DNA from: Erythrobacter sp.
GTDB taxonomy: Bacteria > Pseudomonadota > Alphaproteobacteria > Sphingomonadales > Sphingomonadaceae
Assembly: GCA_013822125.1 (NCBI GenBank)
Contig: PNJY01000003.1
Location: 1-64,000 of the forward strand
DNA: 64,000 nucleotides
Direction: 5' to 3'
Shown in pieces: positions 26,996 to 36,508 of the stretch (position 1 is its first letter; every line of letters begins with the position of its first letter). The notes below the pieces were generated by a model. It was not told the origin of the DNA. It saw nothing but the letters and a program-made list of their open reading frames with translations, and did not search any database. The position numbers were made by a program, and so were the translations under genes.

Positions 26996-28978
26996 TCACG
27001 CGTCGATCATCTCGCGCGAAATGTCGCCTGCGTGATTCTGGATGAAGTTGAAACGGTGTTCCGGATTGCGCCCCATCAGCCGATCGACCAGTTCCTTTAC
27101 CGCCGCCCGCTGTTCGAACTCGGGAGGTAGGGTAATGCGGATCAGGCCTCGGGTGGCCGGGTTCATCGTGGTCTCGCGCAGTTGCTGCGGGTTCATTTCG
27201 CCCAGGCCCTTGAACCGCGCCACCTCGACCTTGCGGCCCTTGAACTGCGTAGCTTCCAGCTCGGCGCGATGGGCATCGTCGCGGGCATAAGTGCTCTCCT
27301 TGCCTGCGGTGAGGCGATAGAGCGGGGGCTGCGCCAGGAACAGGTGCCCGCGCCGCACTACCTCGGTCATTTCCTGGAAGAAGAAGGTCATCAGCAGCGT
27401 GGCGATGTGCGCGCCGTCGACATCGGCATCGGTCATGATGATGATCCGGTCGTAACGCAGGTTTTCCGGGTCGCAATCCTTGCGCGTGCCGCAACCCAGC
27501 GCAAGGACTAGGTCGGCGATCTCCTGGTTGGCGCGGATCTTGTCGAGCGTGGCCGAGGCGACGTTGAGGATCTTGCCACGGATCGGCAGGATCGCCTGCG
27601 TCTTGCGGTCACGCGCCTGCTTGGCGCTGCCACCGGCGCTGTCACCCTCGACGATGAACAGCTCGGTCTCTCCCTTTCCTTCGCCCGAACAATCGGTGAG
27701 CTTGCCCGGCAGGCGCAGTTTCCGGGAGTTGGTTGCGGTCTTGCGCTTGATCTCGCGCTCCTGCTTGCGCTTGAGCCGCTCGTCCATGCGCTCCATCACC
27801 TGGCCAAGCAGCGCGCGCCCGCGCTCCATGTTGTCGGTCAGGAAATGGTCGCAGTGGTCGCGCACCGCATTTTCGACCAGGCGCGCGGCTTCGGGGCTGG
27901 TCAGCCGGTCCTTGGTCTGGCTCTGGAACTGCGGGTCGCGGATGAACACCGAGAGCATGATCTCGGCGCCCGCCATCACGTCGTCGGCAGAAATATCCTT
28001 TGCCTTCTTCTGGCCGACAAGCTCGCCAAAGCTGCGCAGCGACTTGGTCAACGCCGCGCGCAGACCCTGTTCATGTGTGCCGCCATCGGGGGTGGGCACG
28101 GTATTGCAGTACCAACTCGTCGAACCATCGGACCAAAGCGGCCATGCGATTGCCCATTCGGCGCGGCCCCGGTCCTCGGGAAAATCCTGCCGCCCGGCAA
28201 AGGGTTGGGCGGTCACGCATTCGCGCCCTGCGATCTGTTCGGCAAGGTGATCGGCCAACCCGCCGGGAAACTTGAAAACCGCCTCCTCAGGCACATCGTC
28301 GCTCGCCAGCGCGGGCGCGCATTTCCAGCGGATTTCGACCCCGGCGAAGAGATAGGCCTTGGACCTGGCCAACCTGAACAGCCGCACGGGCTTGAACCTG
28401 CGGTCCTCAAATATCTCGGGATCGGGCGTAAAGCCTACTGTGGTGCCGCGCCGGTTGGGCGTGGGACCAAGGTTCTGCAAAGGGCCGAGCGGCAACCCGC
28501 GGCTGAATTCCTGCGCATATAGCTGGCGGTCGCGAGCGACCTCGACCCGGGTATGGCTCGACAGCGCGTTGACCACGCTGACGCCCACCCCGTGCAGGCC
28601 GCCGCTGGTAGCGTAAGCCTTGCCCGAAAACTTGCCGCCTGAATGGAGCATCGAGAGAATCACTTCCAGCGACGACTTGCCGGGAAACTTGGGATGCTCG
28701 TCAACCGGAATGCCGCGCCCGTTGTCGCTGATGGTCAGGCGATTGCCTTCGTCGAGCCGCACCTCGATCCGGCTGGCATGGCCCGCAACCGCCTCGTCCA
28801 TGGCATTGTCGAGCACTTCGGCGGCGAGGTGGTGCAACGCGCGGTCATCGACGCCGCCGATATACATCCCCGGCCGTCGCCGCACCGGCTCAAGCCCTTC
28901 GAGCACCTCGATCGAGGATGAATCGTAATCGCCGCTGGAAAGTGGCGTGTTTTCGAACAGGTCGCTGGGCATGGTCAT
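26996..28978 (-). CDS. parE: DNA topoisomerase IV subunit B
   Basis: The 660-residue subunit supplies the ATPase of topoisomerase IV, which decatenates daughter chromosomes. The GHKL ATPase motifs LDNAMDEAVAGHAS, ISDNGRGIPVDEHP and TSGGLHGVGVSVVNAL are present, followed by the transducer region. The Toprim domain has FIVEGDSAGGSAKQARDRK and MTDADVDGAHIATLL, and the C-terminus ends with NPEHRFNFIQNHAGDI. Size and motifs fit ParE better than GyrB, which is longer. parC is not in the window. Confidence 0.94.
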   Translation of the reverse strand: MTMPSDLFENTPLSSGDYDSSSIEVLEGLEPVRRRPGMYIGGVDDRALHHLAAEVLDNAMDEAVAGHASRIEVRLDEGNRLTISDNGRGIPVDEHPKFPGKSSLEVILSMLHSGGKFSGKAYATSGGLHGVGVSVVNALSSHTRVEVARDRQLYAQEFSRGLPLGPLQNLGPTPNRRGTTVGFTPDPEIFEDRRFKPVRLFRLARSKAYLFAGVEIRWKCAPALASDDVPEEAVFKFPGGLADHLAEQIAGRECVTAQPFAGRQDFPEDRGRAEWAIAWPLWSDGSTSWYCNTVPTPDGGTHEQGLRAALTKSLRSFGELVGQKKAKDISADDVMAGAEIMLSVFIRDPQFQSQTKDRLTSPEAARLVENAVRDHCDHFLTDNMERGRALLGQVMERMDERLKRKQEREIKRKTATNSRKLRLPGKLTDCSGEGKGETELFIVEGDSAGGSAKQARDRKTQAILPIRGKILNVASATLDKIRANQEIADLVLALGCGTRKDCDPENLRYDRIIIMTDADVDGAHIATLLMTFFFQEMTEVVRRGHLFLAQPPLYRLTAGKESTYARDDAHRAELEATQFKGRKVEVARFKGLGEMNPQQLRETTMNPATRGLIRITLPPEFEQRAAVKELVDRLMGRNPEHRFNFIQNHAGDISREMIDA

Positions 28979-29038
28979 CAGGGTCAGCGCTATAGGCGCG
29001 CGCTCCGCGCGGTCACAAGCGGCGGGCGGCAGTTTTCG

Positions 29039-30202
29039 TCAGTCCTCGAATCGGGCCGGGGCGGGCGACACGGTATCGATCGTGCCGTTACCCACCTCGC
29101 GCACCTCCAGCGCACGTTCGATCACGCCGTTACGCCCGAAACGAAACGCCCCGTCGATCCCCAGGAAGCCGCCGCGATCGAACATCTGGCCAATCGGAAA
29201 ACTGCGGCCCACCCGCCAATCGCGCGCTATGCGCAGCGTCAGCAATACCGCGTCATACCCCAGCGTGGCGATGCGATGCGGCCTGGTGCCGAATCGCGCC
29301 TCGTAACTGTCGCTGAAGCGCTTGAGCCGCTGGTCGGATACGGCAGCGAACAGCGCCCCGCGCAGCGAAGCGGCCCGCGTCGCGGCAACTTCACCGCTCC
29401 ACAGTTCCGTGCCCAAGATGCGCGTTACGGCGCCATCCCTGCGCAGCTCGCCCGCGGCGATGCCGGCTAGTCGCGGACTGTCGGCGATCAGCACAGTGTC
29501 ATAGCCGCCACGTTGCTTGAGGCGTTCAGCCGCGCTTACGATCGACTGGCTGGCGCGCGTATAAGTCTCGCTGCCGGCAAACGACCCACCGTAACTGCGC
29601 AGCGCATTGGCCAGCGCACCGGATGCCCGCGTGCCGTAATCGCCATCGGGCAGCAGCGCGGCGAATCTTGCTGCCCCGCGCGAACGGGCAAAGGCAACGG
29701 TGCGACTGATCGACTGTTCGGGTACATGGCCCATCACGAACACGTTGGCACCGGCCGCGCCGCTATCATTGGAAAAGGAAATGAGCGGAATGCCGTTCTT
29801 GCGCGTTTCGGCAAGGACCGCGCCGACATTTTCGGCCAGCAGCGGCCCCAGTATCAGGCGGTTGCCATCGGCCAGCGCGCGCGCCGCGGCGGCACCGGAA
29901 CCCGCCGAGGTATCATAAGTGGTGATGCGCAGATTTTCGGCGTTGGTATCAAGCAGGGCCATGGTGGTGGCATTGGCGATCGACTGGCCAACCTCGCCGT
30001 TTTCGCCAGACATCGGGACCAACAGCGCAACGCGGTGGCGCGTTTCATCGGTCGGCAGTTCGGTTGCAGTGGGCTCGGGCGCGGGGGTGGCTGCGGGTGG
30101 CGGAGCGGTCGGCTGCGACTTGGGGATCACCTGGCACCCGGCCAGAAGCGCAGCCAGGCCAATGGTGGCGAAGCTGCGTCGATTGAACAATACTCGCTTC
30201 AT
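29039..30202 (-). CDS. Penicillin-binding protein activator (LpoA/LppC-like lipoprotein)
   Basis: The 387-residue lipoprotein has signal RRSFATIGLAALLAGC with the acylated Cys near 23, a proline-rich linker (PTAPPPAATPAPEPTATELP) and a periplasmic-binding-protein fold with VALLVPMSGENGEVGQSIANATTMALLD. This matches the family that includes E. coli LpoA, an outer-membrane activator of PBP1a. The divergent neighbour rsmI followed by yraN reproduces the E. coli yraL-yraM-yraN neighbourhood, which supports the call. Confidence 0.87.
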   Translation of the reverse strand: MKRVLFNRRSFATIGLAALLAGCQVIPKSQPTAPPPAATPAPEPTATELPTDETRHRVALLVPMSGENGEVGQSIANATTMALLDTNAENLRITTYDTSAGSGAAAARALADGNRLILGPLLAENVGAVLAETRKNGIPLISFSNDSGAAGANVFVMGHVPEQSISRTVAFARSRGAARFAALLPDGDYGTRASGALANALRSYGGSFAGSETYTRASQSIVSAAERLKQRGGYDTVLIADSPRLAGIAAGELRRDGAVTRILGTELWSGEVAATRAASLRGALFAAVSDQRLKRFSDSYEARFGTRPHRIATLGYDAVLLTLRIARDWRVGRSFPIGQMFDRGGFLGIDGAFRFGRNGVIERALEVREVGNGTIDTVSPAPARFED

Positions 30203-30237
30203 GCTTGCCGACCTCAGTGCGCTGTATCAAAGAGTGA

Positions 30238-31095
30238 ATGGTGAACACGATCCAGCCTGAATCCAGCCTGTCCGGGTCACTTGCACCCGGGCTCTACATC
30301 GTTGCAACCCCGATTGGCAATCTGGGCGACATTACGCTCCGCGCGCTCGACGTTCTGCGCCGATGCGACAGGGTGGCGTGCGAAGATACACGGGTGACAG
30401 GCAAGTTGCTCAAGCATCTGGGCGTATCGCAGCGGTTGGTGCGCCATGATGATCATGCCTCGGCGCAGGACCGCGCCAGATTGGTGGAGGCGATGCGTGG
30501 CAAAGCGGTTGCGCTGGTCAGCGACGCCGGGACTCCCCTGGTGTCCGACCCCGGATACCGGTTGGTCAACGAGGCAAGGGACGCAGGCGTTGCGATCACC
30601 GTATTGCCTGGTCCCTGCGCAGCGGTCGCCGGGCTGACGCTTTCGGGCCTGCCCTGCGACAGGTTTCTGTTCGCCGGGTTTCTTCCTGTGAAGGACAAGG
30701 CGCGGCAGGATTTTCTGGCGGGATTGGGAATGATCGATGCCACGCTGGTGCTTTACGAGAGCGCGCAGCGGCTCGTCCGTTCGCTCGAAGCGATTGCCGC
30801 GCTCTGGCCCAGGCGCGAGGTGGCGGTGGCGCGCGAACTGACCAAGCTGCACGAGGAGTGCCGACGCGCAAGCGCAGCAGAGCTTGCCGCGCACTATTCG
30901 CTCCACGCGCCCAAGGGTGAAGTGGTGCTGCTCATTGGTCCGCCGGACGAGCAGGCTCCGGGCGATCCCGAAACACTGCTGAGGGAAGCGCTCAAATCGC
31001 TCAAGCCGTCGCAGGCGGCAGCGCAAGTCGCCCGCGCCACCGGGCATGATCGCAAGGCGCTCTATGACCGCGCGATGGAACTGAAGGCGCAATGA
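30238..31095 (+). CDS. rsmI: 16S rRNA (cytidine1402-2'-O)-methyltransferase
   Basis: The 285-residue enzyme methylates the 2'-OH of C1402 in the decoding centre. It has the tetrapyrrole-methylase fold with LYIVATPIGNLGDITLRALD, CEDTRVTGKLLKHLG, VSDAGTPLVSDPGYRLV and a C-terminal TGHDRKALYDRAMELK. yraN follows with a 4-nt overlap, and a PBP-activator gene diverges upstream. Confidence 0.95.
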   Translation: MVNTIQPESSLSGSLAPGLYIVATPIGNLGDITLRALDVLRRCDRVACEDTRVTGKLLKHLGVSQRLVRHDDHASAQDRARLVEAMRGKAVALVSDAGTPLVSDPGYRLVNEARDAGVAITVLPGPCAAVAGLTLSGLPCDRFLFAGFLPVKDKARQDFLAGLGMIDATLVLYESAQRLVRSLEAIAALWPRREVAVARELTKLHEECRRASAAELAAHYSLHAPKGEVVLLIGPPDEQAPGDPETLLREALKSLKPSQAAAQVARATGHDRKALYDRAMELKAQ

Positions 31096-31442
31096 AGCGG
31101 CAATTGGCCGAACGGCAAGGGCGCGAGGGCGAGCGTCTTGCTGCTGTCTGGATGCGACTAAAAGGCTGGCAGGTGCTCGCGCAGCGGGTCAAGACCCCGC
31201 GAGGCGAAATCGATCTGATCTGCCGCAAGGGAGCCATGGTGGCCTTCGTCGAAGTCAAATGGCGCAAGCGCAGCGAAGACCTCGATACTGCGATCGACCA
31301 GTATCGCTTGGCGCGGGTCGCGGCCGCGGTCGAATGCGTGGCGCACAATTACGCGCAATCGGGCGAGGATTTGAGAATCGACGTGATCCTGCTTGCACCC
31401 GGCACTCTGCCACGCCACATCGTCAACGCCTGGCAGCCGTGA
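31092..31442 (+). CDS. yraN: UPF0102/YraN family endonuclease-like protein
   Basis: This 116-residue protein has the restriction-endonuclease-like YraN fold. The GEIDLICRKGAMVAFVEVKWRKR segment carries the D...E-V-K catalytic-type pattern. Its cellular role is not established. It is translationally coupled to rsmI by an ATGA overlap, as in many proteobacteria. Confidence 0.92.
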   Translation: MKRQLAERQGREGERLAAVWMRLKGWQVLAQRVKTPRGEIDLICRKGAMVAFVEVKWRKRSEDLDTAIDQYRLARVAAAVECVAHNYAQSGEDLRIDVILLAPGTLPRHIVNAWQP

Positions 31443-31468
31443 AATTGGGCAGCCTCGAAAGGAAACGA

Positions 31469-32434
31469 ATGAGCCTGCGCGTAGCCGTCCAGATGGACCC
31501 TATCGAAACCGTCAACATCGCGGGGGATTCGTCCTTCGCGCTGATCGAAGCCGCACAGAAACGCGGGTACACGGTGTTCGAATATCACGTCGGCAGCCTC
31601 ACACTCGACGCTGACGACCGGCTGTTCGCGCAATGCTTTCCTGTCACCGTCAGGCGCGTCGAAGGGGATCACTTCGCCAAGGGCGCACCGCACAGACTCG
31701 ATCTGGGGCGCGACATCGACATCGTGCTGATGCGTCAGGATCCGCCGTTCGACATGGGCTATATCACCGCCACCCATCTGCTGGAGCGGATCGGGCACGA
31801 AACCCTGGTGGTCAACGATCCGGCCAGCGTGCGCAATTCACCCGAAAAGGTGATGGTGCTCGATTTCCGCCGGTTCATGCCGCCCACGCTGGTCACACGC
31901 TCGATTGATGAGGTGCGGCGCTTCATGGCCGAACATGGCGCAATCGTGGTCAAGCCGATCCATGGCAATGGCGGCAAGGCGATCTTCCGCGTTCCCGAAA
32001 GCGGCGAGAACCTCTCGGCGCTGTTCGAGGTGTTCAACCAGATGTGGCCCGAACCGCACATGGTCCAGCCCTTCCTTCCCGAAGTGGCCGAGGGTGACAA
32101 GCGCATCGTGCTGATCGATGGCGTGGTCGCGGGTGCGATCAACCGGATTCCGGGCGAGGGCGAGTTCCGTTCGAACCTTGCAGCGGGGGGTAGTGCCCAG
32201 CCAACCACCCTGACCGCGCGCGAGCAGGAAATCTGTGATGCACTTGGCCCGGTTCTCAAGGAACGCGGACTGGTGTTCGTCGGGATCGATGTGATCGGCG
32301 GCAAGTATCTGACCGAGATCAACGTAACCTCGCCCACCGGGATCATGGCGATCGACCGCTTCAACGGCACCGATACGCCGGGGATGATCTGGGACGCGAT
32401 CGAGGCGCGTTTTGCGGTTCTGTCCGCGAATTAG
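31469..32434 (+). CDS. gshB: Glutathione synthetase
   Basis: This 321-residue ATP-grasp ligase joins gamma-glutamylcysteine and glycine. It shows MSLRVAVQMDPIETVNIAGD, LMRQDPPFDMGYITATHLLE, VVKPIHGNGGKAIFRV, NLAAGGSAQPTTLT and TEINVTSPTGIMAIDRFNG, all strong GshB signatures. I start at ATG 31469, preceded by AAAGGA, 26 bases after yraN; the longer frame from 31259 is unnecessary. The stop overlaps the convergent xerC stop by four bases. Confidence 0.96.
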   Translation: MSLRVAVQMDPIETVNIAGDSSFALIEAAQKRGYTVFEYHVGSLTLDADDRLFAQCFPVTVRRVEGDHFAKGAPHRLDLGRDIDIVLMRQDPPFDMGYITATHLLERIGHETLVVNDPASVRNSPEKVMVLDFRRFMPPTLVTRSIDEVRRFMAEHGAIVVKPIHGNGGKAIFRVPESGENLSALFEVFNQMWPEPHMVQPFLPEVAEGDKRIVLIDGVVAGAINRIPGEGEFRSNLAAGGSAQPTTLTAREQEICDALGPVLKERGLVFVGIDVIGGKYLTEINVTSPTGIMAIDRFNGTDTPGMIWDAIEARFAVLSAN

Positions 32435-33330
32435 CGCTTTCCGGCGCGCGGATGCGCGGAGCGGTAATTCTCCAGCATCGTCGCGGCATCGACCTTGGTA
32501 TAGATCTGCGTCGAACCAAGGCTGGCATGGCCGAGCAGTTCCTGCAAGCTGCGCAGATCGGCGCCTGCACCCAGCAAATGCGTGGCGAAGCTGTGCCGCA
32601 GCGCATGCGGCGTTGCGCTATCGGGCAATCCGAGCGCGCGGCGCGCCTGGGCCATCACCTTCTGGACCATGCCCTGGTTCAAAGCCCCGCCCTTGGTGCC
32701 GCGAAACAGCGGACCGTCGGGTACCAGCGGCCATGGGCATAGGGCGGTGTAATGTGCCACCGCTTCGCGGCAGATGGGCAGCACGGGGACGACTCGCTGC
32801 TTGCCGCCCTTGCCGGTGATCCTGATGATATCGCCCAAAGGTGCGTCCTTGCCCTTGAGCGAGAGCGCCTCGGATATCCGCATGCCCGAGCCATAGAGCA
32901 GCAGCAGCACCGCACGGTCGCGCGCGCCGGTCCATTCCTCGCTGCCATTGCCCGCGACCAGATCGGCGACATTGGTGGCGTCGTCGGGGGTGATCGGGCG
33001 CGGAAGGCCCTTCTTGATGCGTGGGCCGCGCAGGCGAGGGGGGGAAGGGTCCGGCACCCCGGCTTGCTCGCGTGCGAAGCCGAGGAAGTTCTTGAGCGCC
33101 GAAAGTTCGCGCGCGGCGCTGGCGTTGCCGATCCCCCCGGCGCGACGGCCGGCCATGTATCGGCGCAGGTCCGGTCCTTCAAGGCGTGCCAGATCGTCCC
33201 AGCTCGAAAACGCGCGTTCCTTCAGAAACCGCCCGGCGCAGGCGAGGTACGCGCGCACGGTATGCGGGCTGCTCCGCCGCGAATGGGTTAGATAGCTGCG
33301 CCAGCCTTCGAGAAAGTCGGCGTCGTTCAT
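32431..33330 (-). CDS. xerC: Tyrosine recombinase XerC
   Basis: The 299-residue recombinase resolves chromosome dimers at dif together with XerD. It has a SAM-like N-terminal DNA-binding domain (WRSYLTHSRRSSPHTVRAYLACAGRFL) and the catalytic set: Arg in GSGMRISEALSLKG, Lys in TGKGGKQRVVPV, HALRHSFATHLL, the GHASLGSTQIYTKV His, and Tyr. I start at ATG 33330, where it overlaps the hemW stop (ATGA). The position in a housekeeping operon argues against an element-borne integrase. Confidence 0.92.
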   Translation of the reverse strand: MNDADFLEGWRSYLTHSRRSSPHTVRAYLACAGRFLKERAFSSWDDLARLEGPDLRRYMAGRRAGGIGNASAARELSALKNFLGFAREQAGVPDPSPPRLRGPRIKKGLPRPITPDDATNVADLVAGNGSEEWTGARDRAVLLLLYGSGMRISEALSLKGKDAPLGDIIRITGKGGKQRVVPVLPICREAVAHYTALCPWPLVPDGPLFRGTKGGALNQGMVQKVMAQARRALGLPDSATPHALRHSFATHLLGAGADLRSLQELLGHASLGSTQIYTKVDAATMLENYRSAHPRAGKR

Positions 33331-34478
33331 GCTGCCACCAGATCGGCATGAACGATTTCGCCAAGCAGCGCATCGAGCAGCGGCATCCCGGCAGGCGTGA
33401 CGCCGATCCGCGATCCGTGTTGCCACATCAGGGCCAGGTCGCGCAGCAACGCAAGCCGCCCGAAGTCGATCATCGCACCAGCGGCCAGGCCAAAGCGCTG
33501 GCCCAGCATCTCGAGGTCGATCCCCTCGACCAGCCGCAGCCCCATCATGATTGCTTCGCTGGCCTGTTCGCTTGCAGAAAGAGGGCGTGCCACATTGATG
33601 CCGTCACCGTACGTTTCTACACACTTAAGCCAGTTCTCGGGCTTCTTGTGTCGCTCCGTTGCACTGTTGTGTCGCCGTCCATGTGCGCCTGGACCGATCC
33701 CGCAATAGTCCTGGTACCGCCAATAGGCGAGATTGTGGCGGCTCTGCTCGCCAAGGCGGGCGTAATTGCTGATTTCGTAAGCGGGGATACCGGCGTCGGC
33801 GGTCATAGTCTGCGTCAGCGCGTAGAGGTCCGCCGCAGGATCATCGCCCAGCGGCGCGAAATGGCCGAGCCGCACATCGGTTTCAAAGCGCGTGCTCGGC
33901 TCGATCGTAAGCTGGTAGAGAGAGATATGGCCGGTGCCCAGCGCCAGCGCCCGGCTCAGTTCGCGCGCCCAATTTTCGGCTGTCTGACCGGGGCGAGCAT
34001 AGATCAGATCGATGCTGACGCGGCTGAAATTTGCCTGGGCGATATCCAGCGCATGGAGAGCTTCGGTGCTGGTGTGCAATCTTCCCAAAAACTGTAAAAC
34101 ATCATCATTTAATGATTGTATTCCCAATGAAATACGATTCACTCCAGTCATCGCAAGCGCGGCAAAATTGCCCACTTCGACCGACGACGGATTTGCCTCC
34201 AGCGTGATCTCGATTTCCGGTGCAAATCCCCACAGGCGCTCGGCCTCGGCCAGCAGTGCGCCGACCAGTACGGGTGGCATCAGCGAAGGTGTGCCGCCAC
34301 CGAAAAAGATCGATTCGAGCGCTTCGCCCCCGGCGATTTCAGCCTCGCGCCGCATGTCCGCGATCAGCGCCGCCTGCCAGCGCGCGACATCGACATCGGC
34401 GCGCACATGGCTGTTGAAGTCGCAATACGGGCATTTCTTCAGGCAGAAGGGCCAGTGGATATAGAGAGCGCGTGCCAT
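33327..34478 (-). CDS. hemW: Radical SAM haem chaperone HemW
   Basis: The 383-residue protein has the radical SAM cluster motif C12-x3-C16-x2-C19 in FCLKKCPYCDF, then IFFGGGTPSLMPP, EITLEANPSSVE and RISLGIQSLNDDVL, with the C-terminal HemW region QSRHNLAYWRYQDYCGIGPGAHG. HemW binds haem and delivers it to respiratory proteins; older annotations call it oxygen-independent coproporphyrinogen oxidase. The stretch about 34081-34140 is strikingly AT-rich although it encodes a conserved block. Confidence 0.92.
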   Translation of the reverse strand: MARALYIHWPFCLKKCPYCDFNSHVRADVDVARWQAALIADMRREAEIAGGEALESIFFGGGTPSLMPPVLVGALLAEAERLWGFAPEIEITLEANPSSVEVGNFAALAMTGVNRISLGIQSLNDDVLQFLGRLHTSTEALHALDIAQANFSRVSIDLIYARPGQTAENWARELSRALALGTGHISLYQLTIEPSTRFETDVRLGHFAPLGDDPAADLYALTQTMTADAGIPAYEISNYARLGEQSRHNLAYWRYQDYCGIGPGAHGRRHNSATERHKKPENWLKCVETYGDGINVARPLSASEQASEAIMMGLRLVEGIDLEMLGQRFGLAAGAMIDFGRLALLRDLALMWQHGSRIGVTPAGMPLLDALLGEIVHADLVAA

Positions 34479-34554
34479 GTTACGGTGACCTTAGCCTATC
34501 CACCGCAAAGATTTCAGCCTTTCTTAAGCATCGCGAGCCAAGTTTCAGACCCTG

Positions 34555-35079
34555 ATGAGTCGCAAGCCAATCATGATACTGCTCGCAGCAGGAATGGTCG
34601 CGATGGGCGCGGCGAGCGTGGCGGTCGCCTCGGCGGCGCCCAATCGCTTCGCCGCAGAGCTGCTCGACGCGCACAACCACGCGCGTTCGCAGAATGGCGC
34701 ACAGCCGCTCGAATGGAGCCAGGATCTCGCGCACCAGGCGCACCGCTGGGCGCAGGTTCTGGCCAGCGAGGGGCGGATGCGCCACGCCCCGCAGAGCGAA
34801 CGTGGCGGAGCGGGCGAAAACCTGTGGATGGGCAGCGCCGGGGCCTATTCGGCCAGCTTTATGGTCGACGCCTTCGTCGACGAAAGGCGGAATTTCAAAC
34901 CGGGCAAGTTCCCGCACATTTCGCGCACCGGAAACTGGCGCGATGTGGCCCATTACACGCAGGTGGTGTGGAAGGGCACACGCGAGGTCGGCTGTGCGGT
35001 GGTGAAGGGCGGGCGCGACGATTTCCTCGTCTGCCGCTATTGGCCCGCGGGGAATATCTATGGAGAGGAAATCGGCTGA
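34555..35079 (+). CDS. Secreted CAP/SCP domain protein
   Basis: The 174-residue protein has a signal peptide (IMILLAAGMVAMGAASVAVA, cleavage near ASAA) and a CAP domain: LLDAHNHARSQNGAQPLEWS, GENLWMGSAGAYS, HYTQVVWKGTREVGCAVV and FLVCRYWPAGNIYGE, giving CAP motifs 1-4 with a likely disulfide. CAP proteins occur in extracellular roles across life; the bacterial function is poorly defined. It sits between hemW and rdgB, transcribed oppositely to both. Confidence 0.9.
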   Translation: MSRKPIMILLAAGMVAMGAASVAVASAAPNRFAAELLDAHNHARSQNGAQPLEWSQDLAHQAHRWAQVLASEGRMRHAPQSERGGAGENLWMGSAGAYSASFMVDAFVDERRNFKPGKFPHISRTGNWRDVAHYTQVVWKGTREVGCAVVKGGRDDFLVCRYWPAGNIYGEEIG

Positions 35080-35090
35080 GTTTGCATTTT

Positions 35091-35717
35091 TTACCCGAAC
35101 TGGTCGGCGACCAGCTTGGCAAAGGCATCGGCGCGATGGCTGATGGAGTGCTTTTCAGCCGGTTCGAGCTCGGCCATGGACTGCACATGTCCCTGCGGAA
35201 CAAACACCGGATCATAGCCGAAGCCCATGGTCCCGCGCGGTGGCCAGGTGAGCGAACCGCGGCATTGACCCCCATAAATCGCGTGCTCGCCGTCAGGCCA
35301 GGCGAGCGCCAGCACGCAGTGAAAGGCCGCACTGCGATCGGCGCTGGGGCCGATCTGCTGAAGCATGCCTTCGACCTTGCCCATTGCCATGTACCAGTCG
35401 CGCCCCGGCTCGCCTTCGAACCATTGGCGTTCGGCCCAGTTGGCGGTGTAAACGCCCGGCCGCCCACCCAGCGCATCGACCGCAAGGCCGCTGTCATCGG
35501 CAAGCGCGACAATGCCCGATGCCTCTGCTGCCGCACGCGCCTTGATCAACGCGTTTTCGGCGAACGAATGGCCTGTTTCCGCCGGTTCGGGCAGGCCCAG
35601 CGACCCCGCCGAAATGCATTTCACCCCATGAGGTTCGAGCAGCGCGGTGATTTCCTTGAGTTTGCCCGCGTTGTGCGTGGCGATCACCAGCGTGCCCGAA
35701 CCGATGTGGCGGGTCAT
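35091..35717 (-). CDS. rdgB: XTP/dITP diphosphatase (RdgB/HAM1)
   Basis: This 208-residue pyrophosphatase removes non-canonical purine nucleotides. Its signatures are [68 protein letters not shown] and [11 protein letters not shown]. The start overlaps the rph stop by four bases, the common rph-rdgB operon order in alphaproteobacteria. Confidence 0.95.
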   Translation of the reverse strand: MTRHIGSGTLVIATHNAGKLKEITALLEPHGVKCISAGSLGLPEPAETGHSFAENALIKARAAAEASGIVALADDSGLAVDALGGRPGVYTANWAERQWFEGEPGRDWYMAMGKVEGMLQQIGPSADRSAAFHCVLALAWPDGEHAIYGGQCRGSLTWPPRGTMGFGYDPVFVPQGHVQSMAELEPAEKHSISHRADAFAKLVADQFG

Positions 35718-36427
35718 TTCACTGCATCCCTTTGAGCAGCGAAAATCCTGTCGCAGCCGATCCGTGCAAGGCGTAGTAGCCGCAGCAGTGCTTCCTCGTC
35801 ATAGGTCGCCCCTTCGGCAGTCGCCTGGACTTCGGCCATCTGTCCGCCGCTGATCAGCACGAAATTGGCATCGGCATCGGCGGCTGAATCCTCAAGGTAA
35901 TCGAGATCGAGCACCGGCGTACCGCGATAAATCCCGCAGCTGATCGCGGCGACCTGCGCCCCGATCGGATCATCGGCGATCAGTCCCTGTTGCATCAGGC
36001 CGTTGACCGCGAGCCGCAATGCCACCCACGCGCCGGAAATCGAGGCGGTGCGGGTGCCGCCGTCGGCCTGAAGCACGTCGCAATCGAGCGTGATCTGGCG
36101 TTCGCCCAGCTTCTTGAGATCGACCACCGCGCGCAAGGATCGCCCGATCAGGCGCTGGATTTCCTGCGTCCGGCCCGATTGCTGGCCCCGCGAAGCCTCC
36201 CGCTGGCCGCGGGTATGGGTCGCGCGCGGCAGCATTGAGTATTCACCCGTGACCCAGCCTTCGCCCTTGCCGCGCAACCATGGCGGAATGCGTTCCTCGA
36301 TACTGGCGGTGCACAGCACGCGCGTATCGCCGAAGCTGACGAGGCACGAACCTTCGGCGTGCTTGGTAAACCCGGTTTCGATTGCGATGGCGCGCATTTC
36401 ATCGGGCGCGCGGCCGGATGGTCGCAT
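35714..36427 (-). CDS. rph: Ribonuclease PH
   Basis: The 237-residue phosphorolytic 3'-5' exoribonuclease trims tRNA precursors. It shows [78 protein letters not shown] and [17 protein letters not shown]. Length is standard. rdgB follows in the same operon, and hrcA is divergent upstream. Confidence 0.95.
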   Translation of the reverse strand: MRPSGRAPDEMRAIAIETGFTKHAEGSCLVSFGDTRVLCTASIEERIPPWLRGKGEGWVTGEYSMLPRATHTRGQREASRGQQSGRTQEIQRLIGRSLRAVVDLKKLGERQITLDCDVLQADGGTRTASISGAWVALRLAVNGLMQQGLIADDPIGAQVAAISCGIYRGTPVLDLDYLEDSAADADANFVLISGGQMAEVQATAEGATYDEEALLRLLRLARIGCDRIFAAQRDAVK

Positions 36428-36473
36428 AAGTGATCCTTTGTAAGAACAGGCGATGTGCGTTAGGCCGAGAACG

Positions 36474-36501
36474 CTTGAGGCTGCAAGAGCATCGGTTAAA
36501 T
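36474..36501 (+). promoter_or_regulatory. Possible sigma32-type promoter of hrcA-grpE
   Basis: CTTG at 36474 is followed after 17 bases by GTTAAAT, a partial match to the alphaproteobacterial heat-shock consensus CTTG-N17-CYTATNT. It ends only seven bases before the hrcA ATG, so a transcript would be nearly leaderless. Weaker than the dnaK site. No CIRCE repeat is visible here. Confidence 0.35.
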
Positions 36502-36508
36502 AAACACC

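Noticed and set aside
32431-33330. Tyrosine recombinase as integrase of a mobile island
   Set aside because: Sequence and operon position (overlap with hemW) fit housekeeping XerC. No island borders or att repeats adjoin it.
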